In this document: one piece after another, positions 7,018 to 15,555 of the stretch | Position numbering within the stretch: position 1 is the stretch's first letter | Layout of the letters: every line of letters begins with the position of its first letter | Program-made: the position numbers and the translations under genes | Assembly (NCBI RefSeq): GCF_031626495.1 | Contig: NZ_JAMQOJ010000001.1 | Coordinates: 806,001 to 870,000, forward strand | Direction of reading: 5' to 3' | DNA from: Natrinema sp031626495 | GTDB taxonomy: Archaea > Halobacteriota > Halobacteria > Halobacteriales > Natrialbaceae | DNA: 64,000 nucleotides | Notes under the pieces: model-generated | Told to the model about the DNA's origin: nothing | Databases searched by the model: none | Seen by the model: the letters and a program-made list of their open reading frames with translations, nothing else

Positions 7018-8981
7018 CCGTCAGTTTCGAACTCGAATCGGGCTCCTCCGCTCTCGCTTTCGGTCGCGCCGACCGACCATCCGTGTCCGGTAGCGACTTC
7101 TCTGACGATCCAGAGGCCGATCCCTAACCCTTCCGTCGACGACGAGACCGACGGATCGAACAGCCGCCCCTGTAGTTTCTCGGGGAGTCCCTCGCCGTCG
7201 TCTTCGATGAAGAAGCCGCTGCCGTCACCACCTCGTTCGTCCGTTTCGAGCGGGCCGACGCGAACGTGCACGCTCGCGCCGCCGTGTTCGAGGGCGTTGC
7301 GGAAGCAGTTCTCGAGCAGTCGCAGGAGTCGCGACCGATCGGCCTCGAGCGTCATCGTAGCCGTCACCGACAGCGTCGCCTTCGGCGTCGAGACGTGGTC
7401 CCACGCCTCGCGGACGACCGACTCGAAGTCCACCGACTCGGTGTCGGCCGCCCACTCGCCTTCGCGGGCGATGGTCAGCACGTCCTCGATGATCGTCTCC
7501 ATCCGGTCGAGTCCCTCGCGTGTCCGTTCGGCGTACTCGGGATTGCCGGTCTCCTCGAGCAGTTCGAGGTAGCCCTGGGCGACCCCCAGCGGGTTGCGGA
7601 GGTCGTGGCTGACGATCCGGGCGAAGGCGTCGAGCTGTTCGTTGCGTTCGCGGAGTTCGCGCTCGCGGCGCTTGCGCTCGGTGATGTCGCGCAGGACGCC
7701 GACGGAGCCGTGGAACTCCCCGTCGGGAACGAGGATCGCGATCTGGGCCTCGCAGGGGATCCGCTCGCCGGCTTTCGTCTCGAGGGGGAGTTCGAGGGTA
7801 TCGGTGCTCCCGCCGCGTGTGAGCAGCGAGCGGATGGTGTCCGCGGCGGCGTCGACGTCGTCGTCGTCTAACAGGAGCGAGGCGTGTTCGCCGAGCAGTC
7901 CCTCGCGGCTGTAGCCGGTCATCTCGACGAGCGCGTCGTTGACGGTCGTGAAGTGGCCCGTGCTATCGAGGACGTACATTCCGTCACCGGCCGTCTCGAC
8001 GAGGCGCTCGTATCGGTGCAGCGTCCGCTCCTGTTGCTGGTGTCGGCCGCGCAGGGCGATCGTCTCGAGGACGTGGGATGCGGCCGCGGCGGCCGCTCGA
8101 ATGGCGTCTCGTTCCGCGTCGGAAAACGACTCCGGCGCGTAGACGACGACGACACCGTACAGTTCGTCGTTCGCCGTAAGCGGTGCGACGGCGACCGATC
8201 GAACGCCGTGTTCGAACGCGCGGTCGCCGAACGGGACAGTATCGCGGCTTTCCGCGTCGTAGCGCCGGGTCTGGAGCGTCCCCGTTCGTAGTGCCTGCTC
8301 GAGCAGGGGGTGGTCGCCGTCCCCGATCGGAAACGTCTGCTGGAGCGACCACTCGACGGCGTCCGAGTCGGACAGCCACGGCACGACCGCGCGTTCGCCG
8401 CGGTCGTATTCGCCGACCCAGGCGAACGAGAACCGATCGTCGGCCGTGAGTTCCTCGCGGAGGATGCGTTCGACGGCGAGCGGCGAGGTGACGTCGACGA
8501 GCCGACAGCGGGCGGTACTGACGATCGACGCGAGGTCGTTCGGCAGGTCGTGGACCGACGGGGCGGATCCGTCAGTCGTCACCGCACCGGCAGCGCTCGA
8601 GCCGGTGTCGGCTTCGATCTCGGGATCCGGTCCGGCGTCGATTCGATCTGTGACCGCGTTCGCGAGTCGCGTGCTCGGCTCGGCTTCGTCCGCTCGCGCG
8701 ACGACTTCGCTCAGCACGGCGGCGCCCCCGTCGTCCCCCCAGTGGACGAACGTCGGCGTCGTCGCCGTCTCGGCTTCGACGGTGTCGACGAGTGCTTCCA
8801 CGTTCGCGACCGTGTTCGCGTCGATGACGACCGCGTCGACCGCCTCCCGCTCGAGTCGGTCGACGGCCTCGGACGATCGCTGTGCGACGACGACGTCGAC
8901 TGGGGCGTCGGTCAGCGACAGCGTGACGGCCGCGCGCGTCGATCGATCGCTGCTCACACAGAGGACGCGTGGCCGACTCAT
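7002..8981 (-). CDS. Hybrid-type sensor histidine kinase (degenerate receiver-GAF-PAS-HisKA-HATPase)
   Basis: A 659-residue soluble kinase. Residues 1-110 are receiver-like: Asp54 is at the phosphoacceptor position but the acidic pocket is reduced to one Asp (CVSSD) and no conserved Lys is evident, so this domain may not be phosphorylated. A GAF-like domain (about 150-310) and a PAS domain (about 320-435, ending in DITERKRRERELRE) follow. HisKA carries the phosphorylated His459 in IVSHDLRNP, then HATPase with N, G1 (DDGEG) and G2 (GLGIGL) boxes. No membrane helix is seen. It converges on the HalX response regulator with a 16-bp overlap. Confidence 0.9.
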   Translation of the reverse strand: MSRPRVLCVSSDRSTRAAVTLSLTDAPVDVVVAQRSSEAVDRLEREAVDAVVIDANTVANVEALVDTVEAETATTPTFVHWGDDGGAAVLSEVVARADEAEPSTRLANAVTDRIDAGPDPEIEADTGSSAAGAVTTDGSAPSVHDLPNDLASIVSTARCRLVDVTSPLAVERILREELTADDRFSFAWVGEYDRGERAVVPWLSDSDAVEWSLQQTFPIGDGDHPLLEQALRTGTLQTRRYDAESRDTVPFGDRAFEHGVRSVAVAPLTANDELYGVVVVYAPESFSDAERDAIRAAAAAASHVLETIALRGRHQQQERTLHRYERLVETAGDGMYVLDSTGHFTTVNDALVEMTGYSREGLLGEHASLLLDDDDVDAAADTIRSLLTRGGSTDTLELPLETKAGERIPCEAQIAILVPDGEFHGSVGVLRDITERKRRERELRERNEQLDAFARIVSHDLRNPLGVAQGYLELLEETGNPEYAERTREGLDRMETIIEDVLTIAREGEWAADTESVDFESVVREAWDHVSTPKATLSVTATMTLEADRSRLLRLLENCFRNALEHGGASVHVRVGPLETDERGGDGSGFFIEDDGEGLPEKLQGRLFDPSVSSSTEGLGIGLWIVREVATGHGWSVGATESESGGARFEFETDGQCSD

Positions 8982-9193
8982 GGCAGTTGAGTAGTTCCTG
9001 AGAGCATCTCCATCGTGGCAGCAGTGGGTTTGCCGATACGAATGCGGCCGACCGGGATTGTTCTTTCGCCCAATTCAACGACTGACTGGTCGCGACCGAG
9101 GGCGGGCGGAGAATTGCGACGAGAGCCGGCAGCCGAAAGCAGCGGCCGGACCGGCCGTCTGGTCCCAGCGGCGCTCGCGGAATGGGCGGACGC

Positions 9194-10345
9194 TCAGGGT
9201 GCCTGGCCGTAGATCAGGTTGCGCTGAATTTCGTTCGCTCCCTCGTAGATGACCGGAATCCGGGCGTCGCGGTAGACGCGGGCGATCCGGCGCTCGTCGA
9301 GTATCGACCGGCCGCCGTGGAACTGCATGCCCCGTTCGGAGACGTCGACCGCCGTCTCGGTCGCTTTCGTCTTCGCCATCGCGGCCCAGTAGCCCGCGTT
9401 CTCCTCGTTGGCGACCTTCTCGCGGGCGCGCCAGGTGAGCGCTCGAGCGCTCTCGAACTCGAGGATCATGTCCGCGAGCCCGTGCTGGACGGCCTGGAAG
9501 TCGCTGATCGTCCGGCCGAACTCCTCGCGGTCGTGGGTGAACTCCCAGGCCTCCTCGATGGCGGCCGCGGCGATGCCGAGGCCGTGACCGGCGACTGCGA
9601 TGCGGCCGTGGTTGAAGAAGTCCGCGAGCATGAAGAAGCCGTTCCCCTCTTTTCCGATCAGGTTCTCCGCGGGGATTCGGCAGTCCTCGAACTCGATGTG
9701 GGCCTGCTTCGAGGCGCGCATCGCCATCTTCTCCGGGATGTGTTCGGCCTCGTAGCCGTCGGTGTCCGTCGGGACGATGAACATCGAGTGGTTGCCGTAG
9801 GGGTTCTCTTCGTCGTCGCCGGTCCGCGCGTAGAGCGTGATCCAGTCGGCCTCGACGCCGTTGCCGATCCAGTACTTCTCGCCGTTGATCACCCACTCGT
9901 CGCCGTCTCTCTCCGCGCGAGTTTGCATTCCCGAAAGGTCGCTGCCGGTATCGGGTTCGGACACGGCGAGGCCGGAGCGCTGCTCGCCCTCCGCGACCGG
10001 CCGGATGTACTCCTCGCACTGCTCGTCGGTGCCGTACTCGTAGGTGATCTCGCAGCCGAAACTCGCCAGCTGGAGTGTCAGCGCGATTCCGGCGTCCGCC
10101 CGGTAGAACTCCTCGGTCATCGCGAGCAGTTGTGCGAGATCCAACCCTCTGCCGCCCCACTCCTCGGGAATGTCCTGGGCCACCAGGTTCGCCTCGCGGC
10201 CCGCCTCGAGGATCTCCTCGGGGTACTCGCCCGCCTGAAAGTACTCCTGAGCGTTCGGTTGGATGTGCTCGCGGGCGAACTCGCGGGCCTCGGCCTTGAC
10301 GCCCCGCGCGTGTTCGGGGACGATGCTGTCGTCGAGTAACTCCAT
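9194..10345 (-). CDS. Acyl-CoA dehydrogenase, second paralogue
   Basis: A 383-residue acyl-CoA dehydrogenase with N-terminal helical, middle and C-terminal domains; motifs VSEPDTGSD, YWIGNG and the catalytic-base region VIYEGANEIQ (Glu368) are intact. It is clearly divergent from the enzyme at 3030-4175, for example carrying an insert with NPYGNHSMFIVP in the middle domain, so a different acyl substrate is expected. ATG 10345 is chosen because the family fold begins at MELLDDSIVPE; an upstream extension to 10579 reads as non-coding. It stands alone between a kinase and a small membrane protein. Confidence 0.92.
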   Translation of the reverse strand: MELLDDSIVPEHARGVKAEAREFAREHIQPNAQEYFQAGEYPEEILEAGREANLVAQDIPEEWGGRGLDLAQLLAMTEEFYRADAGIALTLQLASFGCEITYEYGTDEQCEEYIRPVAEGEQRSGLAVSEPDTGSDLSGMQTRAERDGDEWVINGEKYWIGNGVEADWITLYARTGDDEENPYGNHSMFIVPTDTDGYEAEHIPEKMAMRASKQAHIEFEDCRIPAENLIGKEGNGFFMLADFFNHGRIAVAGHGLGIAAAAIEEAWEFTHDREEFGRTISDFQAVQHGLADMILEFESARALTWRAREKVANEENAGYWAAMAKTKATETAVDVSERGMQFHGGRSILDERRIARVYRDARIPVIYEGANEIQRNLIYGQAP

Positions 10346-10466
10346 ACCGTGTGGAACGGCCGCACGGGGCAAATAATCGCGGTCGAACAATGCAACCTGA
10401 GAAATCGGCCGCTCCGACGCGATTCGATCGTACTGTCGCCGGCAGAGCACTCGCCGCCCGACTCCC

Positions 10467-10937
10467 CTAGCCGAGCATCCGCGCGAGGTCGTCGATCGAG
10501 GCGGCTGCCTCCGCGTGATCGGGAAGCAGGTAGCGATCCCAGACGAGATCAGCCAGAAGGTGTACGTAGAGGACGGCACCGGTTAGAATCGCGAGCGGGA
10601 CGGTGACGAGGGCGAGCACCGGGACGACGACGCCGCCGATCACGACGTGGCTCAGTAGCCTAGAGAGGACGCCGACGTCGCCGGTCTCGAAGATCCGCGA
10701 CTGGTCGGCGACCGCCGCGCCGGGATTCGCGAGGCAGAAGCGGACGGCGTCCCAGCCGCCGGTCTTGAGGCGAGCGATGAGGAAGTGATCGAAGTCGATG
10801 CAGACGCCGACGGCGGTCCCGTAGGCGACGACGGCCACGGCGGGGACCGAGTAGCCGCCGAGGGTGACTGGCGGAAGCAGATAGACGAGGGTCGCTGCGA
10901 CGACGAGCGAGATGACCGCGTGATGTTTCGAGTAAAT
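10467..10937 (-). CDS. Integral membrane protein, possible ATT start codon
   Basis: The frame from a GTG at 10838 gives 123 residues, but coding sequence clearly continues upstream: the same frame reads IYSKHHAVISLVVAATL, a Tyr-Ser-Lys-His-His start followed by a first hydrophobic helix, and meets a stop (TGA, 10944-10946) only three codons before the Ile. No ATG, GTG or TTG lies between. The Ile codon is ATT at 10937, with AGGTGAG (a near-perfect Shine-Dalgarno sequence) a few bases before it. About four membrane helices and a conserved-looking IDFDHF motif (residues about 47-52) are seen, resembling small haloarchaeal membrane proteins with metal-dependent-hydrolase-like His/Asp pairs. Function unknown. 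Confidence 0.65.
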   Translation of the reverse strand: MYSKHHAVISLVVAATLVYLLPPVTLGGYSVPAVAVVAYGTAVGVCIDFDHFLIARLKTGGWDAVRFCLANPGAAVADQSRIFETGDVGVLSRLLSHVVIGGVVVPVLALVTVPLAILTGAVLYVHLLADLVWDRYLLPDHAEAAASIDDLARMLG

Positions 10938-11032
10938 CGAGACTCACCTACCGAAGACGATCACGTCGATCGGTTAAATCGTTCCGCCGGCGTTCGCTCG
11001 CGCGCCCGACGCGGCCCCTTCGCTCGCGTCCG

Positions 11033-11410
11033 CTATCCCGCAAAGCCCGACAGCAGCCACTCGTCGCCGTCGCTCTCGTCGTCCGCGATGCTCGGCGCGC
11101 TGACGAGGACGAACGCGCTCTCGCTGTCGCCGTTGCGGATCTGGCGGGTCGACTCGGGCGGGATCCACAGCGCGTCGCCGGCTTCCATCGCCACCGGTTC
11201 CTCGTCGACGACGACCGTCGCCTTCCCCTCGATGAGCACGTAGATTTCCTCGTGCTCGTTGTCGGTGTGGTCGTGTGGCTTGCTGTTCCAGCCGGGATCG
11301 CAGCGGGCTACCGTCACCCCGACCTGCTCGGTCTCGAGCGGATCGCTGAGAAAGTGCATCGCGCTCGAGACCTGCTCGACCTCCTCGTAGTTGACCTTCC
11401 GGTATGTCAT
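11033..11410 (-). CDS. Cupin-domain protein
   Basis: A 125-residue single-domain cupin. Motif 1 is PHDHTDNEHEEIYVLIEG (His46, His48, the later glutamates and His53 as possible metal ligands); motif 2 is reduced around GDALWIPPESTRQIRNGD, where the usual His is missing. Cupins of this size bind a metal or a small sugar- or nucleotide-like ligand; the substrate is not readable here. It lies between a membrane protein and nikR, all on the minus strand but with gaps of about 95-110 bp, so an operon is not certain. Confidence 0.8.
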   Translation of the reverse strand: MTYRKVNYEEVEQVSSAMHFLSDPLETEQVGVTVARCDPGWNSKPHDHTDNEHEEIYVLIEGKATVVVDEEPVAMEAGDALWIPPESTRQIRNGDSESAFVLVSAPSIADDESDGDEWLLSGFAG

Positions 11411-11519
11411 GGGTACCCATTGGAGAGGACGACAGTAAAACTACGCGTTCCCTCTCGGTCCGTGCTATTTCCGCGGTGAACCGCGTCGATTCTCGAACTT
11501 TTCTGGTGCGACCGAGACG

Positions 11520-11945
11520 TTACGACTGTGCAAGCGGATCGAAGCTGTCGACCGGGATGACGGAGTAATCGACGGTCAGCGCGTCCTTGGTCGCTCGGAT
11601 CTTCCCGACGAACGCGGAGATCTCCTCGAGTTCGCCCTCGAGGACGAACAGCTCCATACAGTAGTGATCGCCGACGTGGCTGTGGAAGTTCGAGGCGACG
11701 AGGTCCTCGTGTTCGTGGCGCAGGTGCATCATCCGCTCCTCGACGCTCGTGGTTTCGTAGTCGAACAACACCGTGACGATCCCCATCAGATCGCGGTCCT
11801 CGAGTCGCGTGTCCTCGAACTCCCCGAGGAGGTTACGAGAGGCTTCCCTGACGACTTCACTCCGACCAGTGTACCCGTGCTCGTCGGCGAACTGGTCGAG
11901 TCGTTCCAACAGTTCGTCCGGCATCGAGACGCTGACGACGGCCAT
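11520..11945 (-). CDS. nikR: NikR-family nickel-responsive regulator
   Basis: A 141-residue protein with an N-terminal ribbon-helix-helix DNA-binding domain (residues 1-45) and a C-terminal ACT-like metal-binding domain. Taking Cys96 as equivalent to Cys95 of Escherichia coli NikR, the ligands His77, His88 and His90 fall at exactly the expected spacings (19, 8 and 6 residues before), so the high-affinity nickel site is intact. ATG 11945 is chosen: it starts the RHH strand MAVVSVSMPDELLE. No nickel transporter or nickel enzyme gene is adjacent in the window, so its targets are elsewhere. Confidence 0.9.
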   Translation of the reverse strand: MAVVSVSMPDELLERLDQFADEHGYTGRSEVVREASRNLLGEFEDTRLEDRDLMGIVTVLFDYETTSVEERMMHLRHEHEDLVASNFHSHVGDHYCMELFVLEGELEEISAFVGKIRATKDALTVDYSVIPVDSFDPLAQS

Positions 11946-12073
11946 GTAATAACTTTCCCCGACTGATCTATTAAGGCTTATTATCAGCTTCCCCGTCGCC
12001 GGTCGCCACCGCCGGACGGCGTCCGCTCGAGCGGCCTCGACGGGCTCGATCCGGCCGCGTTCGAGTGGGTCGT

Positions 12074-12844
12074 CTAGACGTGGTCTCTCGGCATGAGGTC
12101 CGCGAAGTCCTGTGCCGCGAGCCACTCGCAGAGCTGGACGAGCTGGTCGCTCGCGGCCTCGAACAGCTGCTCCCCTTTGTCGGCCGTCGCGTCCGTCTGG
12201 TCACCTAACACTCCGTTTTCCGTGTTGTCCGCGGCGTCGTAGAACGTTCGCGAGCCGTGTTTGACCGTGTCGGCGTCGGCGACGCTCGGGACGCCGGTAT
12301 CACGGGCCTCCTCGAGTCGATCCTCGTGGACCAGCTCCGGCTCGAGGTACTGGATCATCGCGGTCTCCTTCGGGCCGCCGTGAGGGCCGTTTTGCTCGAA
12401 GAGGTCGTCGACGAGGTCAGGAATCGAGTCGTTCCACATCCACTCGATGGCGTAGGCGACCTCGTCCTGTCGGAGCCGTGCGCCGACCTCCCGCAGGTGG
12501 GAGATATTGCCGCCGTGGGCGTTGACGTAGATGACGCGGTCGATTCCGTGAGACGTGAGGTTTCGCGTCAGCGACTCCATGTACTGGCGAAATTCCGGCG
12601 GATCGACCCACATCGTTCCGTGAAACTGCCGGTGGTGCCCGCTGACCCCGACGTTGATCGTCGGCGTACAGAGGTAGCCGGTCCGATCCGCCGCTTCGCG
12701 CGCGAACGCCTCCGCGATCAGGTGGTCGGTCGCCTCCGGTAAGTGCGGACCGTGCTGTTCCGTCGAGCCGAGCGGCACGAGCGCGAGCGATTCCGACTCG
12801 AAGTACGACTCGAGGTCCGGCCAGGCTTCGTCGCCGAGGTACAT
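12074..12844 (-). CDS. Creatininase-family amidohydrolase (possible ArfB-type deformylase)
   Basis: A 256-residue creatininase-fold metal hydrolase. Ligand motifs are present: STEQHGPHLP (Glu29, His31), EATDH (Asp40), VNAHGGN and GPHGGPKETA. In archaea this family includes ArfB, which removes formate from the product of GTP cyclohydrolase III in riboflavin and F420 synthesis, and the window also carries GTP cyclohydrolase III at 31999-32760. Creatininase itself and mycofactocin-type peptidases share the fold, so the ArfB role is inference. Codon use matches the neighbours. Confidence 0.8.
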   Translation of the reverse strand: MYLGDEAWPDLESYFESESLALVPLGSTEQHGPHLPEATDHLIAEAFAREAADRTGYLCTPTINVGVSGHHRQFHGTMWVDPPEFRQYMESLTRNLTSHGIDRVIYVNAHGGNISHLREVGARLRQDEVAYAIEWMWNDSIPDLVDDLFEQNGPHGGPKETAMIQYLEPELVHEDRLEEARDTGVPSVADADTVKHGSRTFYDAADNTENGVLGDQTDATADKGEQLFEAASDQLVQLCEWLAAQDFADLMPRDHV

Positions 12845-13571
12845 GATATGCTATCGTGACCGGACGCTCAATAGCGTACTGGGTGAACCCGGTGTCGGAA
12901 CGGGTCCCACCGTGATCGCGCGAGACGCGTCGAGCGGTACGCCGATCGTCAGTTGGCAAAACGCGGTCGCACGAGGGCGCTCCGTCGATGAGGCCGGCCG
13001 GTAATACAGTGTTACCGATTTCAGATATCATGCGAGATCGTGCTGAAATATTATCAGCATAGGAACGCAGATACAGAGGATAGAAAGCCAGATTTCGCAA
13101 TCTCCGCCAATCATGTTTCGAGACGATGCTTGTTCAGCCACACCTCCCGACGATCGGTGTCGATTTCGGAAGATTGGCGGTGTCGGCCACTCGAGTCTAC
13201 GCCGAACTGCGGGCCACTCGCGTCCGACAGGCGAGTATCGGTGTCCTGTACGGAGTGATGCCGACGGTGTGCTATGAGTGAAACTTGACACGCTTGGTCG
13301 GCTGTCGGAGAACAGAATCCGCAGCCGACAAATGGTCGTCATCTGCTGGCGCCCATGGCCGATCACAAGACGAGTTTATCGCCAGCCGTGGCGGGGGTCG
13401 AGGGGTGATCGGCGTCGGTTTGGGACACCGAGTCAATCGAAATTCATATTTGCCACTCACGGTACAACCGCCGCGCAATTCGCCGTAACGGACAGTTCAA
13501 CCGTTACGCCGTCACAGGGCGAGAACTGTTTGTTTCGTGGATAAGTGATACCCACACAATTACGAAAAGCG
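12845..13571. other. 727-bp intergenic region with an AT-richer core
   Basis: No convincing gene. The part from about 13000 to 13120 is visibly richer in A/T than the surroundings and contains an inverted TTTCAG...CTGAAA pair (13018-13047), the kind of sequence left by old mobile elements, but no transposase motif or clear terminal repeats could be found. Short frames on both strands here have random-looking composition. Confidence 0.5.
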
Positions 13572-14336
13572 ATGGCCGGCAACGAGTATCTGCACATGGT
13601 ACAGGCATTCCCCGCCCAACAGGCACAGGTTCCCGACTGGCTGCAGGACCCGCTCGCGGAGCTGATAACCTTCGTTCCGCGCCTCGTCGGCGCGCTAGTG
13701 ATCCTCGCCATCGGCTGGATCATCGGCCGGCTGGCGGGACGGATCGTCCGCCGGATCGCCGACGGCGTCGAACTCGACCGAATGGTCCTCGAGACGCCGA
13801 TCGGACGCATCCTCGGTGGCACCGAACAGGCCGTCTCGAGCGCGTTCGGCAAGCTCGCGAAATGGTTCGTCTACGCGCTCGCGATACTCGCGGCCGCGAA
13901 CGCGCTCGCGATATCGGCGCTCTCCGAGTGGATTTCGACGGCGGTGTCGTACCTGCCGGCCTTCGTCGCCGGACTGGCGGTCATCGTCCTCGGATTCGTC
14001 GTGGCCGACTTCATCGGTGACGCGATCGAGCGGACTCGCGCGGCGACCCAGACCGCCTATACGACCTGGTTCGCTACCGGCGCGCGGATGTTCCTCTACT
14101 TCACGGCGATCGTCATCGGCCTCGACACGATGGGGATCGACGTCGGCATCCTCTACGTGTTCGCACGAGCGCTCGCGTGGGGTCTTGGCGCAGCCATCGC
14201 CATCGGCGTCGGCGTCGCGTTCGGCTGGGGCGGCAAGGACTACGTCGCCGAGAACATCAGCGGTTGGATGGGGCGAACGAGCGAAGTCGCGCCGTCCGAG
14301 CGACGCTCGAGCGGCCAGTCGACCGACGACGACTAA
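13572..14336 (+). CDS. Small-conductance-type mechanosensitive channel-like membrane protein
   Basis: About 254 residues with five or six hydrophobic helices, including the paired TM_helix repeat pattern (LVGALVILAIGWIIGRLAGR and VVLGFVVADFIGDAIERTR) seen in short relatives of MscS channels. The Gly/Ala-rich final helix (LGAAIAIGVGVAFGWGGKD) resembles the pore-lining region, but the large cytoplasmic MscS cage is absent; the protein ends in an acidic tail. Such proteins are commonly annotated as mechanosensitive ion channels, although gating is not shown. ATG 13572 is preferred to the GTG at 13545; MVQAF at 13596 is also possible. Confidence 0.8.
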   Translation: MAGNEYLHMVQAFPAQQAQVPDWLQDPLAELITFVPRLVGALVILAIGWIIGRLAGRIVRRIADGVELDRMVLETPIGRILGGTEQAVSSAFGKLAKWFVYALAILAAANALAISALSEWISTAVSYLPAFVAGLAVIVLGFVVADFIGDAIERTRAATQTAYTTWFATGARMFLYFTAIVIGLDTMGIDVGILYVFARALAWGLGAAIAIGVGVAFGWGGKDYVAENISGWMGRTSEVAPSERRSSGQSTDDD

Positions 14337-14340
14337 CCGC

Positions 14341-14862
14341 TCAGTCGGCCGTCGAGCGGACGCCCTCCGGTTCGGACGGCCGGTCCCGGGGAAAGAGCGG
14401 CTTTACCGGGACCACGATGTCAGACCTGACGAGTCGGCCGTCTCGCGGTCGCATTTTTTCGAGGTGCGCCAGCGAGTGGGTCTCGGCGTACCCCGATTCG
14501 ATCCGTTCGATGGTCGACTCGAGGGCGTCGAGGTCGACCTGTTCGATCGGCACGCGGTCCGTGACAACCGTGACGCTACGCCGCCGGGCGTAGACGTCGA
14601 GTCGCCCCTCGAAGGCGACCTCGAGGTCTGCGATCCACTCGTGGATGCGGCCGATCGTCGGCCGCTCGGGCGCCGTCGGGAAGGTGACCGACAGCTGGCA
14701 CTGTTCGGGACGGTTCCGCACGTATCGACCCCAGAGTCGGCGCGCAAATCGCACACCGTCGTTGTCAGGTAGTCGGGAAACGATGCGCCTCGCTCGCCTC
14801 GCCGCGGCCGCCACGCCGCGTCGGGTGTCCGTGTCGGAACCGGATCGATCGCGTTCCCCCAT
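14341..14862 (-). CDS. Conserved-looking hypothetical protein
   Basis: A 173-residue protein with no recognised family. The first 40 residues are Arg-rich and possibly disordered; residues about 55-140 have alternating hydrophobic strands and helices (…LEVAFEGRLDVYARRRSV…). No signal peptide, membrane helix or Cys/His cluster is present. The stop lies four bases from the end of the convergent channel gene. High third-position GC supports coding. Confidence 0.65.
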   Translation of the reverse strand: MGERDRSGSDTDTRRGVAAAARRARRIVSRLPDNDGVRFARRLWGRYVRNRPEQCQLSVTFPTAPERPTIGRIHEWIADLEVAFEGRLDVYARRRSVTVVTDRVPIEQVDLDALESTIERIESGYAETHSLAHLEKMRPRDGRLVRSDIVVPVKPLFPRDRPSEPEGVRSTAD

Positions 14863-14991
14863 TCGTTCTCACTGTCGTCTTACCGGCACCGGTAATACAT
14901 CCTTTGTTGTTCGGTCCCGACAGACTCCATCGGCTCGACGCATCGACGGTTCGCGAGCGTTTTGTACAATGCGATACTACCGGGGAGCAGC

Positions 14992-15444
14992 ATGCCACGG
15001 ACAGGGCTCAGCCCATCGGTTCCGCGCCTCGTCGGCGGCGTCGTGCTCGTCGCCGCCGGCGTCACGGTTAACGCCGGCTTTGACTCTCCGCTTCGAATGC
15101 TGCCCGCACTTCTCCTGATCGCGGTCGGTATCGCCAGCGTCACGAGCACGGCGCGAGAGCACGGCCCGGGTCGGCTCCGAAACGGTGCGAAACGATGGTG
15201 GCTCCTCGCGCTCGCGGCGTTCGTCCCCTACGGGCTCGCGACCGCTCCCGACACCGAGTCGGCGGCCGCCGTCGGCGACGCGTTCGCCGGCCCGGTCGTC
15301 GGCACCGCCCTCGAGGCGGTCGCCGGTGCGATGGTACTCTGTGCGGTTTCGATGACGGTACTGTACGGATTCGCCCGCTACGGGATCCACCCCGGCCGCC
15401 CGACGCCCGAAGAGCGCGTCCTGACTGACCGAACGGACGACTAA
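14992..15444 (+). CDS. Small integral membrane protein, unknown function
   Basis: 150 residues with four predicted membrane helices (VGGVVLVAAGVTVNAG, MLPALLLIAVGIAS, WWLLALAAFVPYGLA, and a final AVAGAMVLCAVSMTVLYGF), short loops and an acidic C-terminus. No catalytic motif was recognised. The ATG at 14992 is chosen over a TTG at 14962, which would add residues without membrane character. It stands alone ahead of the large kinase at 15556. Confidence 0.7.
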   Translation: MPRTGLSPSVPRLVGGVVLVAAGVTVNAGFDSPLRMLPALLLIAVGIASVTSTAREHGPGRLRNGAKRWWLLALAAFVPYGLATAPDTESAAAVGDAFAGPVVGTALEAVAGAMVLCAVSMTVLYGFARYGIHPGRPTPEERVLTDRTDD

Positions 15445-15555
15445 CTCGCCAGCTGGAGCCGCCGGTGTCGACTCTCGCACGATCAGTTCGGGACTGGGCG
15501 TTTCGAGACGACGGGCAACGTGGTCCTTATCCGTTTGAGTACCCTCCGTCTTCCA

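Noticed and set aside
13028..13544. Possible transposase remnant in the 12.8-13.6 kb gap
   Set aside because: No DDE or HUH motifs, target duplications or recognisable protein fragments seen in any frame.
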